A stretch of DNA of 28,988 bases from Victivallales bacterium (GCA_017964325.1 JAGCSE010000310.1:1-28988); one strand, 5' to 3'; counted from the first letter of the stretch, positions 8,151-16,727 are shown. The notes: generated from the sequence alone by a model not told the origin. Numbers and translations: made by a program.

Positions 8151-9098
8151 TTACCGTTTCAATCTGTTGATTTCGCCATTCAATTTCTGGCGTTCCAATT
8201 TCAGCCGACGCAATTCCTCCGCGATCCTCTTGCCTTCTGCCCTGCGCCTTGCGTTTTCGGCATTTGCCCTAGCCTGGGCGGCACGCGCCGCCGCATCGTC
8301 GCCAATGTCGAAAGCGGGCGTCACGGCAACTGAACGTAACGACTGTTGATGCTTCTTCTCCAAATCTTGAATCTTGGTATTCAACGCGTTAACTTTTTCT
8401 TCGACAGCACGGATGGCCGCCCGCTTCGCTTCGTCAAGTTTCGCCTTTTCTTCCGCAAGTTTCGCGTTTTCCTCCTCTTCCTGCTTCACCCTTTCTTCGA
8501 TGTCTGACAGCTCCTTTGCAGCTTCCTCAGCCTTCTTCTGTGCTAGTTCCGCAGCCTGCGCCGCTTCCTTCGCCTTGGCTTCCGCCGCTTCCTTACCTTG
8601 CTTTTCCGCAGCCGCCTTCTCCTCGGCAGCTTTTCGAGCGGCCTCTGCCGCCAATCGCGCTTCCTCCGCCTTACGGACTTGTTCCTCCGCCGCCTCACGT
8701 GCCGCTTTCAACTCAGCTTCCTTAATGGCCAGCTTGCGCTCCGCCTCTGCCTTGTCGCGTTCTTCCTGCGACATACCGCTCAAATCCTGTAGCTCTTTCT
8801 CCAATTTCTGTTCAGCAGACAGCTCCTGGTCTTCCTCTTCGTCTTCATCTGCTTGCTCAGACTTCACAGGAGTCTTGCGCGGGACAGCTACCGGCATATC
8901 AGGCACTTGCGGTGCTTCTACGTTCAGCACTTCTGAATCGTCCGCCACTGTCCCGTAGCGGTATTCCTTTTCTATCGGAGCGACCTTCTTCTTCGCTGCC
9001 GCCTTCTGATGAAAATGCCAATAGCCGCCGAAAAGAGCACCGCATACCACCAGAATCATGACTATGATTACAATCGCTGATTTCATACTTGAATTCAT
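8151..9098 (-). CDS. Membrane-anchored Ala/Glu/Lys-rich coiled-coil protein, TolA-like composition
   Basis: A 315-residue protein with one N-terminal membrane anchor (about residues 6-26), a Pro/Glu-rich linker, and then a long charged coiled coil from about residue 90 to 255 built of repeated AEEKA/KAEEA units. A shorter helical segment to the C-terminus contains NARRRAEGKRIAEELRRLK. Composition resembles the TolA helical domain, but no TolA C-terminal domain is visible, so I do not call it TolA. It likely spans the periplasm or acts as a scaffold. The GAGGAT site supports the first ATG rather than Met5. It is the last gene of the minus-strand operon, 27 bases after trmB. Confidence 0.8.
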   Translation of the reverse strand: MNSSMKSAIVIIVMILVVCGALFGGYWHFHQKAAAKKKVAPIEKEYRYGTVADDSEVLNVEAPQVPDMPVAVPRKTPVKSEQADEDEEEDQELSAEQKLEKELQDLSGMSQEERDKAEAERKLAIKEAELKAAREAAEEQVRKAEEARLAAEAARKAAEEKAAAEKQGKEAAEAKAKEAAQAAELAQKKAEEAAKELSDIEERVKQEEEENAKLAEEKAKLDEAKRAAIRAVEEKVNALNTKIQDLEKKHQQSLRSVAVTPAFDIGDDAAARAAQARANAENARRRAEGKRIAEELRRLKLERQKLNGEINRLKR

Positions 9099-9125
9099 GG
9101 CTATTATCCTCTGTACTGCAATATG

Positions 9126-9701
9126 TTATATCACCAGGCGCCAATTCACGTGCTGAACGGCCTTGCCCTGGCTCAGCCACAACTCCTCAAAATCCGTCTT
9201 GATGTCAGCGACATCGTCGCTGGCCCCGTCCGCCCGCTCAAACCACGATAACTGCCCCACAAATCGAAGCCACGCATCGAAATACGGGGCATGGTCGGTG
9301 GACATGTGCAGAATGCCACCAGGCTTCAACACACGGCGCAGACGACACAGGAAATCAGAACAGACAAGCCGCTTCACTTCATGTTTATCCTTCGGCCAGG
9401 GGTCGGGACAAAGGAGATGAAGGCGGTCGATGCACTGCGGCGGCAGTTGAAACGCAATCATCTCAAGACTCGACGCCCGAAGGAGACGCATATTCGTGAG
9501 GCCGCCCCGTTCCACCTTCCTATCCAAACGGCGCAACCGCCCCATCATCACATCGTTGCCCAATATCAAGCGTTCTGGATAACGTCGTGCAAGGGCCAGC
9601 GTGAACTTTCCCTTCCCGCAGCCCATGTCCAGCTCCGTGATTCCAGAAGGGCTCGGCGGCAACTCCACCTGCGCCCAAGTATTGGTCAATATTGTAATCA
9701 A
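9126..9701 (-). CDS. trmB: tRNA (guanine-N7)-methyltransferase TrmB, probable TTG start
   Basis: A SAM-dependent methyltransferase that makes m7G46 in tRNA. Motif I is DMGCGKG (residues 25-31 from the chosen start) and the family signature PDPWPK is at 99-104, followed by KHEVKRL and a late LSQGKAVQHVNW tail. A long upstream in-frame extension overlaps the aminotransferase gene in another frame and lacks TrmB features. I choose the TTG at 9699-9701, which has a strong AAGGGGGAG site 6 bases upstream and lies 14 bases after the aminotransferase stop. This gives 191 residues, a little short of the typical length, so the N-terminal extension found in many TrmB proteins is missing. Confidence 0.9.
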   Translation of the reverse strand: MITILTNTWAQVELPPSPSGITELDMGCGKGKFTLALARRYPERLILGNDVMMGRLRRLDRKVERGGLTNMRLLRASSLEMIAFQLPPQCIDRLHLLCPDPWPKDKHEVKRLVCSDFLCRLRRVLKPGGILHMSTDHAPYFDAWLRFVGQLSWFERADGASDDVADIKTDFEELWLSQGKAVQHVNWRLVI

Positions 9702-9715
9702 GCCGCACTCCCCCT

Positions 9716-10897
9716 TCAGCTTCGCAACGATATAACGAATTCTTCCATCCTGTCCATCGCCGTCTCGATGTCCGTAATGGACGAGGCATAACTGCAACGG
9801 ACGTAACCTTCTCCGCATGCGCCGAATGCCGTTCCAGGCACAACGGCGACATGCTTCTCCTGAAGCAGCCGCTTCGCAAACGTCATGGAGTCCAATCCCG
9901 TTGAACGAATGCACGGAAAAACATAGAATGCGCCTTGCGGCATGAAGCACTTTAACCCCATGTCGTTCAATCGCTTGACAATCACATTGCGCCGCTGGCG
10001 GTATTCCTCCAACATTTCATCCCGTGCGGCGGCTCCGTTCTGCAACGCCTCCAATGCTGCGGCCTGCACCATGCTGGATGCGCACATGATGGAATACTGA
10101 TGGACCTTCATCATCGCCTCGATGAGATCATTCGTAGCACAAGCGTATGCGATGCGGAAGCCCGTCATGGCGTATGACTTGCTGAATCCATTGAGGAGGA
10201 CCGTCCGCTCCTTCATGCCAGGCAGCGCCGCGATACTCGGCGTACGCTCCACATAGCTCAGTTCTTCGTAGATTTCATCGCTCACCACGAGCAGGTCATG
10301 GCGAACCGCGAAATCCGCGAGAGCCGCCTTGTCCGTCGCCGTCAATGTCGCCCCCGTTGGATTGTTCGGATAATTCAGCAGGAGAACACGTGTTTTGGGA
10401 GTCATTTTCTTTTCCAAATCAGAGACTTGCAACACGAAATCGTATTCTTCACGAGTCTCTACGGGAACTGGCACGGCATGCACCATCTGGATGGTCGGCC
10501 CGTATGAGACGTATGACGGAGACGGATACAGCACTTCGTCCCCTGGACTCAACACCGACCGCAACAGAATATCCAATCCTTCGCTGACGCCAACTGTCAC
10601 AATACACTCGCGTTTCGGATCATACACACCGCCAAAACGTTCTTCCACATAACGGCAGATTGCCTTGCGCAAACGGATGTCGCCCAAATTGGACGTATAG
10701 TGCGTAACGCCTTTGTCCAACGCATAAATCGCCGCCTCGCGGATATGCCATGGCGCCACGAAATCAGGCTCGCCGATGCCAAGGCTTATGACATCGTCCA
10801 TCGCATTGACAAGCTCGAAAAAATCACGGATGCCACTTCGCGGCAATGCGGCTATGTGCGGCGCCACCCAGCTATGGGACGATTTTGAGGCGTTCAT
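9716..10897 (-). CDS. Pyridoxal-phosphate-dependent aminotransferase, class I/II
   Basis: A 393-residue fold-type I aminotransferase. Landmarks are NYPNNPTG at 175-182, the Asp207 that pairs with the cofactor nitrogen (VVSDEIY), and the PLP lysine Lys240 in FSKSYAMTG. This is the aspartate/aromatic/alanine-type subgroup; the amino donor and acceptor are unknown. The ATG at 10897 is preceded by a strong GGAGGTGA, so the GTG 9 bases earlier is unlikely. The start lies inside the 3' end of the Lrp-type regulator gene (26-base overlap), implying translational coupling. Such regulator-aminotransferase pairs are common, and the regulator often senses an amino acid. Confidence 0.95.
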   Translation of the reverse strand: MNASKSSHSWVAPHIAALPRSGIRDFFELVNAMDDVISLGIGEPDFVAPWHIREAAIYALDKGVTHYTSNLGDIRLRKAICRYVEERFGGVYDPKRECIVTVGVSEGLDILLRSVLSPGDEVLYPSPSYVSYGPTIQMVHAVPVPVETREEYDFVLQVSDLEKKMTPKTRVLLLNYPNNPTGATLTATDKAALADFAVRHDLLVVSDEIYEELSYVERTPSIAALPGMKERTVLLNGFSKSYAMTGFRIAYACATNDLIEAMMKVHQYSIMCASSMVQAAALEALQNGAAARDEMLEEYRQRRNVIVKRLNDMGLKCFMPQGAFYVFPCIRSTGLDSMTFAKRLLQEKHVAVVPGTAFGACGEGYVRCSYASSITDIETAMDRMEEFVISLRS

Positions 10898-11369
10898 TCT
10901 CCTCACCTCCGCTCAACTGGATGCCTGCTTCCTTGTATTTCTTCAACATGAAATACGTCGCCGTCGCCTTCACGCCGTTCTGGCAGGCCAGCTTGCCCGC
11001 GACAAACGATGCAATTTCCTGCAAACTTTTGCCGACGACTTCCAACCGCAAATCATAACGTCCTGAAACCAAATACATTGAACGGACTTCTGGAAATTTT
11101 CCGAGGCGTTCCGCCAAGCGGTCGAAACCTGTGTCTCGTTCAGGCTGCACTTCAACTTCGATGATAGCCCGCACTTCGCTGCTTTTCGCCAAGTCACTGA
11201 CAATTGCAGAATACCCCATGATGACATGCTCCTTCTCCAATTCGGAGATCAGCTCGTCAACCACCGCCTCCGGGCAGGACAGACGATTGGACATCTCCTT
11301 CGTCGATATCCGCGCGTTCCGCTCCAGCAGTGCCAAGACCTTTTCTTTCAGTTCATGTTTTTCCATCAT
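10872..11369 (-). CDS. Lrp/AsnC family transcriptional regulator
   Basis: A 165-residue protein with an N-terminal winged helix-turn-helix (residues 5-55, with ARISTKEMSNRLSCPEAVVDE as the recognition region) and a C-terminal RAM/AsnC ligand-binding domain (residues 65-150, containing VRAIIEVEVQPE and SGRYDLRLEVVG). These regulators form octamers and usually respond to an amino acid. Two adjacent ATG codons exist; the second (11366) is better placed behind the AAAGG site. The gene overlaps the aminotransferase gene by 26 bases and lies 34 bases behind the LysM protein gene. Regulation of the downstream aminotransferase is a reasonable inference. Confidence 0.93.
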   Translation of the reverse strand: MMEKHELKEKVLALLERNARISTKEMSNRLSCPEAVVDELISELEKEHVIMGYSAIVSDLAKSSEVRAIIEVEVQPERDTGFDRLAERLGKFPEVRSMYLVSGRYDLRLEVVGKSLQEIASFVAGKLACQNGVKATATYFMLKKYKEAGIQLSGGEENERLKIVP

Positions 11370-11403
11370 CTGCCTTTATTCAATGTATGCTTTTCCTACT
11401 TCG

Positions 11404-11997
11404 TTACTTCTGCACAACAGGAATCTTCAATTTCTGCCCGACGAATATCCTGTCGCTCTTCAGATTGTTCAACTGCCGCAACGTTGAAATCGGCACACCG
11501 ACCGTTGTGGCGATCATGCTCAATGTATCTCCCGCCTGCACAACGATTTCCTTGTAACTGCCCGTGTAGGCCGGCGGAGGCGGCGGGGGCTGATTGCGTG
11601 CAGCAGCAGCGGCAGCGGCCGCCCTGTCCAGTTTGCTGATTTCCGTGGCCATCGCACCAATCGCGGATTCCAAATCCTTGCGGCGGGCGATCTGTTCGCC
11701 TTCCAATGCCTTCCGCAGCTGCTCAAGACGCCCCATCATCTCTCTCTCAAAAGCTTGAATCCGAGTCTCTTGCATCGTCAGCATCTTTTGCAGCTCCGTA
11801 ATTTGGGCATCCTTCGCCATATTCTCCTGCCCCATCGCCTCGATTCGATTCAGCAATATCTTCTGGTCTTCCTGCAAGACGCGCATATCCGCCCGAACCT
11901 GCGCCATTTCGCGGATAATCGACCTCATGTCCTGTCCATACGCCGCACCGCCGACCAACATAACCAACAACAAACCGCCAAACAATGCCTTCTTCAT
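11404..11997 (-). CDS. Secreted coiled-coil protein with C-terminal LysM domain
   Basis: A 197-residue exported protein. It begins with a signal peptide (MKKALFGGLL..., likely cut after AYG near residue 21), followed by a coiled coil of about residues 25-115, an Ala-rich stretch and six consecutive prolines near residues 139-144. A LysM peptidoglycan-binding domain ends the protein (residues 152-196, IVVQAGDTLSMIATTVG to GQKLKIP). An in-frame extension of 13 codons upstream exists, but the ATG at 11997 has a GGAG site and gives a proper signal peptide. It is the first gene of the minus-strand operon, read from the extended -10 promoter at 12089. It probably binds the cell wall from the periplasmic side. 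Confidence 0.88.
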   Translation of the reverse strand: MKKALFGGLLLVMLVGGAAYGQDMRSIIREMAQVRADMRVLQEDQKILLNRIEAMGQENMAKDAQITELQKMLTMQETRIQAFEREMMGRLEQLRKALEGEQIARRKDLESAIGAMATEISKLDRAAAAAAAARNQPPPPPPAYTGSYKEIVVQAGDTLSMIATTVGVPISTLRQLNNLKSDRIFVGQKLKIPVVQK

Positions 11998-12088
11998 CTT
12001 GTCTTTCTCCGTCAAAAACACGCCCTCTGCGTCCAATCACCTATTTTTTTCCGCCGTTTCAGTTGAATACGACGAAAGTAAATCTATT

Positions 12089-12097
12089 ATTATAGCA
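12089..12097 (-). promoter_or_regulatory. Extended -10 promoter for the LysM-lrp-aminotransferase-trmB operon
   Basis: The minus strand reads TGCTATAAT, a perfect extended -10. It sits 92 bases before the chosen LysM-protein start. A perfect small dyad (CAACTG-AA-CAGTTG, 12118-12131) lies at the upstream side where the -35 region would begin and could be a regulator site. Confidence 0.5.
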
Positions 12098-12117
12098 CAT
12101 TTTTTTTACTGGAATAG

Positions 12118-12131
12118 CAACTGAACAGTTG
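12118..12131. promoter_or_regulatory. Small perfect dyad between divergent genes
   Basis: CAACTG-AA-CAGTTG is a 6-bp inverted repeat with a 2-base centre. It lies in the 211-base spacer between the LysM-protein operon and rsmB, just upstream of the operon's -10. It may be an operator. Nothing further supports this. Confidence 0.3.
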
Positions 12132-12208
12132 ATTTATTTAAAAACTGATAATCTTCGATAGATATTTGTGATTTAATCAAAAAAACACTCTTTTCTATTA
12201 ATAATTGT

Positions 12209-13444
12209 ATGAAAATCGACCTTTCCGCCACCCTTTCCAGAGTATTCGCCATGCTCGACAACATTGGAGCCGCCAACAGCCCGTCGGATTTGACCGACTC
12301 CAAGCTCGAACAGAACATTCTCATGACCATCAGCCGCCATCAGAACGCCATGGACTGGCTGGTTGACAAGCATGCCACGGGCAAAGTTCGCCCGCGCACA
12401 AGGAAGGTTCTCCGCTGGGCGTTGGCGGAAATCGTCTTCCTGTCAGGCGTTCCCGCCCCGCATGTCGTCGATGCCGCCACGTCATTCGTGAAACGCCGCC
12501 ATTCCCCGCAGGAGGCTGGATTTGTAAATGCTTGTCTCCGAACCATCTGCGCAGAACTTGGCAACAAGGGGCATTTCTTCGACAGCGCCCCCGAACATAT
12601 CCGCTACCGTCTCCCCGAAATCCTCTGGAGCCGCTGGCAGGAGCATTTCGGAAAAGATACGGCGGTCAAAATCGCCAAAACACTGCTGCAACAGGCAGAT
12701 ACTTTTTTACGGTTGCGCGATTTTCCACCACAGGAAGCCCCTGCCGAAATCAAAGGCCTTGTGCTCATGGACTCCCCCGAATGGATGTCAAATGCGAAAA
12801 TCTACAAGCTGGATCGACAATCCCATAAATCAATCGCGGACGTATTTACTCCCAAAGCAAGATTTTACATCCAAGACCCTGCGACTCTGCTCGCTCCATC
12901 GCTTCTCGCCCCCAGGCCAGGCGAAGTCGTCGCCGACCTCTGCGCCGCGCCTGGCGGCAAGTCCGTCCTGCTGGCGGAAGCCATGAAGGACATGGGAATC
13001 CTCTATGCGTATGATATTGCGGAATCGAAACTTGAACGACTAAAGGAAAATCTGAAAGGCTTCTCCTGCGTGTCCGTCGCACAGCAGGATGCAACGCAGT
13101 TCAAGTCGGCCGCCCCCCTTGATGCCATCCTGCTGGACGTGCCATGCTCCAACACAGGCGTGCTAAAACGCAAACCAGACGCCAAATGGTCGTTTGACCT
13201 CAAAAAGCTTTCGGAACTCGCCGTCATCCAATCGAAAATCCTCCATCAAGCTTCTCAAGCTCTAAAACCGAACGGCCGTCTCGTCTATAGCACATGCTCC
13301 ATCGAGCCGGAAGAGAATGACTTGCAGATAGAAGACTTCCTCTCCTCCCATTCGGATTTCACGCTTGTCAAGAAGCAGCTCATCCTGCCCGACGACAACC
13401 ACGACGGCGCCTTCGCCGCCCTCCTCCAAAAGGCACAAGGCTAA
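12209..13444 (+). CDS. rsmB: 16S rRNA (cytosine-C5)-methyltransferase RsmB
   Basis: A 411-residue protein that methylates C967 of 16S rRNA (E. coli numbering) with SAM. Residues 1-130 form the NusB-like RNA-binding domain. The Rossmann methyltransferase follows with motif I DLCAAPGGKS (near residue 245), motif IV DVPCSNTG (near 313) with one active-site cysteine, and STCSIEPEEN (near 362) with the catalytic cysteine. No Shine-Dalgarno sequence is visible before the ATG; the leader is A/T-rich. It is transcribed divergently from the LysM operon and stands alone; the next plus-strand genes have their own promoter-like site. Confidence 0.95.
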   Translation: MKIDLSATLSRVFAMLDNIGAANSPSDLTDSKLEQNILMTISRHQNAMDWLVDKHATGKVRPRTRKVLRWALAEIVFLSGVPAPHVVDAATSFVKRRHSPQEAGFVNACLRTICAELGNKGHFFDSAPEHIRYRLPEILWSRWQEHFGKDTAVKIAKTLLQQADTFLRLRDFPPQEAPAEIKGLVLMDSPEWMSNAKIYKLDRQSHKSIADVFTPKARFYIQDPATLLAPSLLAPRPGEVVADLCAAPGGKSVLLAEAMKDMGILYAYDIAESKLERLKENLKGFSCVSVAQQDATQFKSAAPLDAILLDVPCSNTGVLKRKPDAKWSFDLKKLSELAVIQSKILHQASQALKPNGRLVYSTCSIEPEENDLQIEDFLSSHSDFTLVKKQLILPDDNHDGAFAALLQKAQG

Positions 13445-13506
13445 TACCGCATCTCCTCCATTTAACATGGCATCATGGATAACTTTCGAAAAACACCATC
13501 CTTATT

Positions 13507-13536
13507 TTGGACAGAACCTATACATGATGCTATTTT
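13507..13536 (+). promoter_or_regulatory. Possible promoter of the carbohydrate operon
   Basis: TTGGAC (13507-13512) and TATTTT (13531-13536) are 18 bases apart, 64 bases before the PfkB kinase start at 13600. Both boxes are imperfect. Confidence 0.35.
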
Positions 13537-13599
13537 ACATTGATTAAAAATTTTTATGACAAAAAACCACACCTCAAATCATTCAAAGGATGGCGCATC

Positions 13600-14499
13600 A
13601 TGGCGATTGACATAGTCGGGCTTGGTTACTGCGGATGGGATCATCTGTGCATCCTGCCTGTCATCCCAATGGACGACAAAGTCCAGATTCTCGAACGCGT
13701 CGAACAAGGCGGAGGTCCCTCCGCGACAGCCATTTATGCCGCACAAAAGCTCGGCGCGGCATGCGCGTTCGACGGCGTTGTCGGCGACGATGCGCAGGGG
13801 CGGCAGATCATCGCCGCCTTCCAGTCCGTCGGCGTCAACACAGACGGCATCCGCATCCGTTCAGACACCTGCTCACCAACCGCCTACTGCTGGGTGGCGA
13901 AGGAAACAGGCAGCCGCTCCATCGCCTGGACGCATGGCTCCGTCGCTCCGCTCACACCAGATGAAATCGACTTCGCCACGTTGCGCAACGCCAAGCTTCT
14001 CCATTTGGACGGACATCAGACGAAGGCCGCCATCGAAGCCGCCAAATTTGCACGAAACAACGGAGTTCTCGTCTCCATCGACGCAGGCACCATCGTCCCT
14101 GGCATCGAAATATTGCTCGAACTGGCGGACATCATCATCGCCTCGGAGAAATTCATCCACAATTTCTGCCATGAAGACGATCCGCAAATCGCTTCTCATA
14201 AGTTGTTTGCGATAGGCTCCACACGATTCGCGGGCGTCACCGTCGGCTCGCGCGGCTCATACGGATTCGACGGCGAAAACGACTACTTCCAGCCCGCGAT
14301 TCCAGTCTCCGTCGTCGATACGACAGGCGCGGGCGACGTCTATCATGGTGCCTTCATCGCGTCCGCCGTCAACGGCAAACCGTGGCGCGACTGCATGAAA
14401 ATCGCCGCCGTCACGGCCGCCCTCAAATGTACGAAGCTCGGCGGCCGCACGGGCATTCCCACCAACCAAGAACTCCAACAGGCATTATCCAATTTATAA
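13600..14499 (+). CDS. PfkB-family carbohydrate kinase
   Basis: A 299-residue ribokinase-like kinase. The substrate-side motif GGGPSATA (37-44) is near the N-terminus and the ATP/anion-hole signature DTTGAGD (240-246) ends in the catalytic base Asp246, followed by HGAF. It phosphorylates a sugar or sugar acid; candidates include fructose, 2-keto-3-deoxygluconate and, given the IolB gene two positions downstream, 5-dehydro-2-deoxygluconate (the IolC reaction). I cannot choose among them. A 20-codon in-frame extension exists upstream, but the ATG at 13600 has an AAAGGA site and begins exactly at the family's first strand. It is the first gene of a five-gene plus-strand operon. Confidence 0.88.
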   Translation: MAIDIVGLGYCGWDHLCILPVIPMDDKVQILERVEQGGGPSATAIYAAQKLGAACAFDGVVGDDAQGRQIIAAFQSVGVNTDGIRIRSDTCSPTAYCWVAKETGSRSIAWTHGSVAPLTPDEIDFATLRNAKLLHLDGHQTKAAIEAAKFARNNGVLVSIDAGTIVPGIEILLELADIIIASEKFIHNFCHEDDPQIASHKLFAIGSTRFAGVTVGSRGSYGFDGENDYFQPAIPVSVVDTTGAGDVYHGAFIASAVNGKPWRDCMKIAAVTAALKCTKLGGRTGIPTNQELQQALSNL

Positions 14500-14505
14500 A
14501 CCACC

Positions 14506-15852
14506 ATGACAAAAATCACTTTTTTCGGCGCAGGCAGCACCATCTTCTGCAAAAACATCCTTGGCGACGTCCTCTGCACTCCCGCCTTGCAGGACTCGGA
14601 AATCGCCCTTTACGACATTAATCCACAGCGGCTGAAAGAATCGGAGGCGATGCTGACGACGTTGAACCGCAACATCAACGGCAACAAGGCGACCATCAAG
14701 GCCTACTGTGGCATCGAAAACAGGAAGGAAGCCCTTCGCGGCGCGGATTTCGCCGTCAACGCGATTCGCGTGTGGGACTACACGATTTCGGAAGCCATTG
14801 ATTTCGCGATTCCTACGAAATACGGCCTACGCCAGACCATTGCGGACACGCTCGGCATCGGCGGTCTCTTCCGCGCCCTCGGTTCGGGCGAACATATTCT
14901 CCATTTCGCGGAGGACATGGCGGAAGTCTGTCCGAATGCGTGGTTTCTGAACTATACGAATCCCATGTGCGCATTAACGGGACTGCTGTTGCGCCACACG
15001 CCCATCAAGACGGTCGGCCTCTGCCATTCTGTCCAGGCCTGCGTCAGCAGTCTGCTCAAGACTCTCGGCATTGAGAAAGACTACGACATGACGAAATTCA
15101 AGACGCGCATCGCGGGCATCAACCACCAGGCATGGCTGCTGGAATTGATTTACGACGGCAAAGACATCTATCCGGAAATCAAAAAACTCGCCTTCGCGAA
15201 GCTCGATGCGTGGCGCAAGGCTCCAAAGGCGGAGAAAAGCGCCAACATGGTGCGCCTTGAAATCATGCGCAAATTCGGCTATTACGTAACGGAATCGTCC
15301 GAACATTCCGCCGAATACATGCCCTATTGGATCAAACGCAACTACCCTGAACTCATCGACGAATACAACATCCCGCTGGATGCGTCACCGGACCGCTGCC
15401 GCGCCATCGTCGCCAACTGGAACAAGCAGTACAAGGAGATTTGCGAAGATCCCGTCCTGACGCACAAGAAATCCAACGAGTTCGGCTGCGGCATCATGGA
15501 GGCCATCGTCACGGATAAGCCGTACATGATCGAGGTCAACGTACTGAACCACGGATTCATCGAAAATCTGCCCGCCGAAGCCGTCGTCGAAGTCCCCTGC
15601 CTCGTCAATCGCAACGGCGTGCAGGGCACGTATTTCGGACGACTCCCGACGCAGTGCGCAGCCATCAACCAGACGAACATCAACACGCAGTTGCTGACCA
15701 TCGAGGCGATTGTCACGCGCAGCAAGGAGAAAATCTACCAGGCCGCCCTGTTAGACCCGCATACCTCCGCAGAGCTGTCGCCAGATGACATCATCCGCCT
15801 CGTCGATGAAATGATCGCCGCCCATGGCGACAGGCTTCCTCAATACCACTAA
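14506..15852 (+). CDS. GH4 family glycosidase, alpha-galactosidase/alpha-glucosidase type
   Basis: A 448-residue NAD- and Mn-dependent glycoside hydrolase. An N-terminal Rossmann loop (FFGAGST, 6-12) binds NAD. Family features are KYGLRQTIADTLG (105-117), LNYTNPM (148-154), the metal ligands Cys173 (GLCHSVQ) and His207 (GINHQAW), and Asn206. GH4 enzymes work by oxidation at C3, elimination and re-addition rather than by two carboxylates. The motif set resembles the MelA/AglA branch acting on alpha-galactosides or alpha-glucosides rather than 6-phosphoglycosides. Start is 6 bases after the PfkB stop with no clear ribosome site, suggesting coupling. It is cytoplasmic (no signal peptide), so the glycoside must be imported. 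Confidence 0.92.
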   Translation: MTKITFFGAGSTIFCKNILGDVLCTPALQDSEIALYDINPQRLKESEAMLTTLNRNINGNKATIKAYCGIENRKEALRGADFAVNAIRVWDYTISEAIDFAIPTKYGLRQTIADTLGIGGLFRALGSGEHILHFAEDMAEVCPNAWFLNYTNPMCALTGLLLRHTPIKTVGLCHSVQACVSSLLKTLGIEKDYDMTKFKTRIAGINHQAWLLELIYDGKDIYPEIKKLAFAKLDAWRKAPKAEKSANMVRLEIMRKFGYYVTESSEHSAEYMPYWIKRNYPELIDEYNIPLDASPDRCRAIVANWNKQYKEICEDPVLTHKKSNEFGCGIMEAIVTDKPYMIEVNVLNHGFIENLPAEAVVEVPCLVNRNGVQGTYFGRLPTQCAAINQTNINTQLLTIEAIVTRSKEKIYQAALLDPHTSAELSPDDIIRLVDEMIAAHGDRLPQYH

Positions 15853-15873
15853 CCTTTATAACAAGGAGTTACA

Positions 15874-16671
15874 ATGGATTACAAAGTTTCCTACACGCCC
15901 AAAAACGGCTTCACCAAAATCGCGCGTCTAGGCGACGGCGAGCTGAAGCTCTCCGAATTCGGTCTCATCATGCTTGAAGACGGCGAGACGTTCTCCGCAA
16001 ACGCGGGCGGCTTTGAAGTCGCTCTCGTCATCCTGCAGGGCTTCTGCGACATCAAAGGCGACGGCTTCGACTTCCCGAATCTCGGCCGCCGCGCAAGCGT
16101 ATTCGACGGCAAACCCTACGCCGTCTATGTCCCCCGCAACAAAAACTACCAGATCACCGCCCGCGGCCATGTCGAAATCGCCTGGACGGACAGCCCAACG
16201 GATAAGGATTTCGCGCCGTTCGTCGTCACACCAGAACAGGTCATCGATGCCACGATGGCCGCCGGAACCGCCTGTGAACGCGTCGCTTACCATATCATCA
16301 CAGACAAACACGAGACGAACCACTTCTACATCGGCGAAGCCTTCGTGGAAGACGGAAAACACGCCTCCTACCCGCCCCACCGCCATGATTTCGACAACTG
16401 GCCGACCGAAGTTGACATGGAGGAAATCTATTTCTTCCGCTTCTCCCCCAAGCAGGGCTACGGCATCCAGAAAATCTACTCCGACGATCGTTCATTGGAC
16501 GTGACCTACACCGTCGAGGAAAACGACACGACGCTGATTCCGCGCGGCTACCATCCCGTCTCCACCATCCCTGGCTACAAGATGTACTACCTATGGGTCA
16601 TGGCCGGAAAGAACTACCGCGCGTTCAAGTCCGTCTTCGATCCCGCTCACGCTTGGTTCGCCAAGAAGTAA
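15874..16671 (+). CDS. iolB: 5-deoxy-glucuronate isomerase, IolB family
   Basis: A 265-residue bicupin close to the usual IolB length (about 270). IolB converts 5-deoxy-D-glucuronate to 2-deoxy-5-keto-D-gluconate in myo-inositol breakdown. The C-terminal cupin carries the expected motif PPHRHD (His169, His171), EEIYFF (Glu183/184) and GYHPV (His227), plus the family stretch YSDDRSLD. The start has an AAGGAG site 7 bases upstream. It is the third gene of the operon. The usual partners iolA, iolD and iolG are absent from this window, so either they lie elsewhere or this protein isomerises a related uronate. Confidence 0.92.
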   Translation: MDYKVSYTPKNGFTKIARLGDGELKLSEFGLIMLEDGETFSANAGGFEVALVILQGFCDIKGDGFDFPNLGRRASVFDGKPYAVYVPRNKNYQITARGHVEIAWTDSPTDKDFAPFVVTPEQVIDATMAAGTACERVAYHIITDKHETNHFYIGEAFVEDGKHASYPPHRHDFDNWPTEVDMEEIYFFRFSPKQGYGIQKIYSDDRSLDVTYTVEENDTTLIPRGYHPVSTIPGYKMYYLWVMAGKNYRAFKSVFDPAHAWFAKK

Positions 16672-16727
16672 GTGGCGCGTGCGTCCCGCCTGCGCCTGGG
16701 GGGTGGCGCGTGCGTCCCGCCTGCGCC
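16672..16727 (+). repeat. GC-rich 25-bp direct repeat, two copies
   Basis: Two perfect 25-bp copies (16672-16696 and 16703-16727) are separated by six bases (TGGGGG). The first copy begins directly after the iolB stop codon. Each copy contains inverted GGCGC/GCGCC arms and could form a hairpin. The very high GC differs sharply from the A/T-rich bases that follow, up to the kinase start at 16801. It looks like a dispersed intergenic repeat element rather than coding sequence. Confidence 0.9.

Noticed and set aside
8374..8958. Plus-strand Ser/Ala-rich open frame
   Set aside because: It is the antisense shadow of the repetitive Ala/Glu/Lys coiled-coil gene; composition is explained by codon use there.
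9702..9950. 83-codon N-terminal extension of TrmB
   Set aside because: It overlaps the aminotransferase coding region in another frame and shows no TrmB features.
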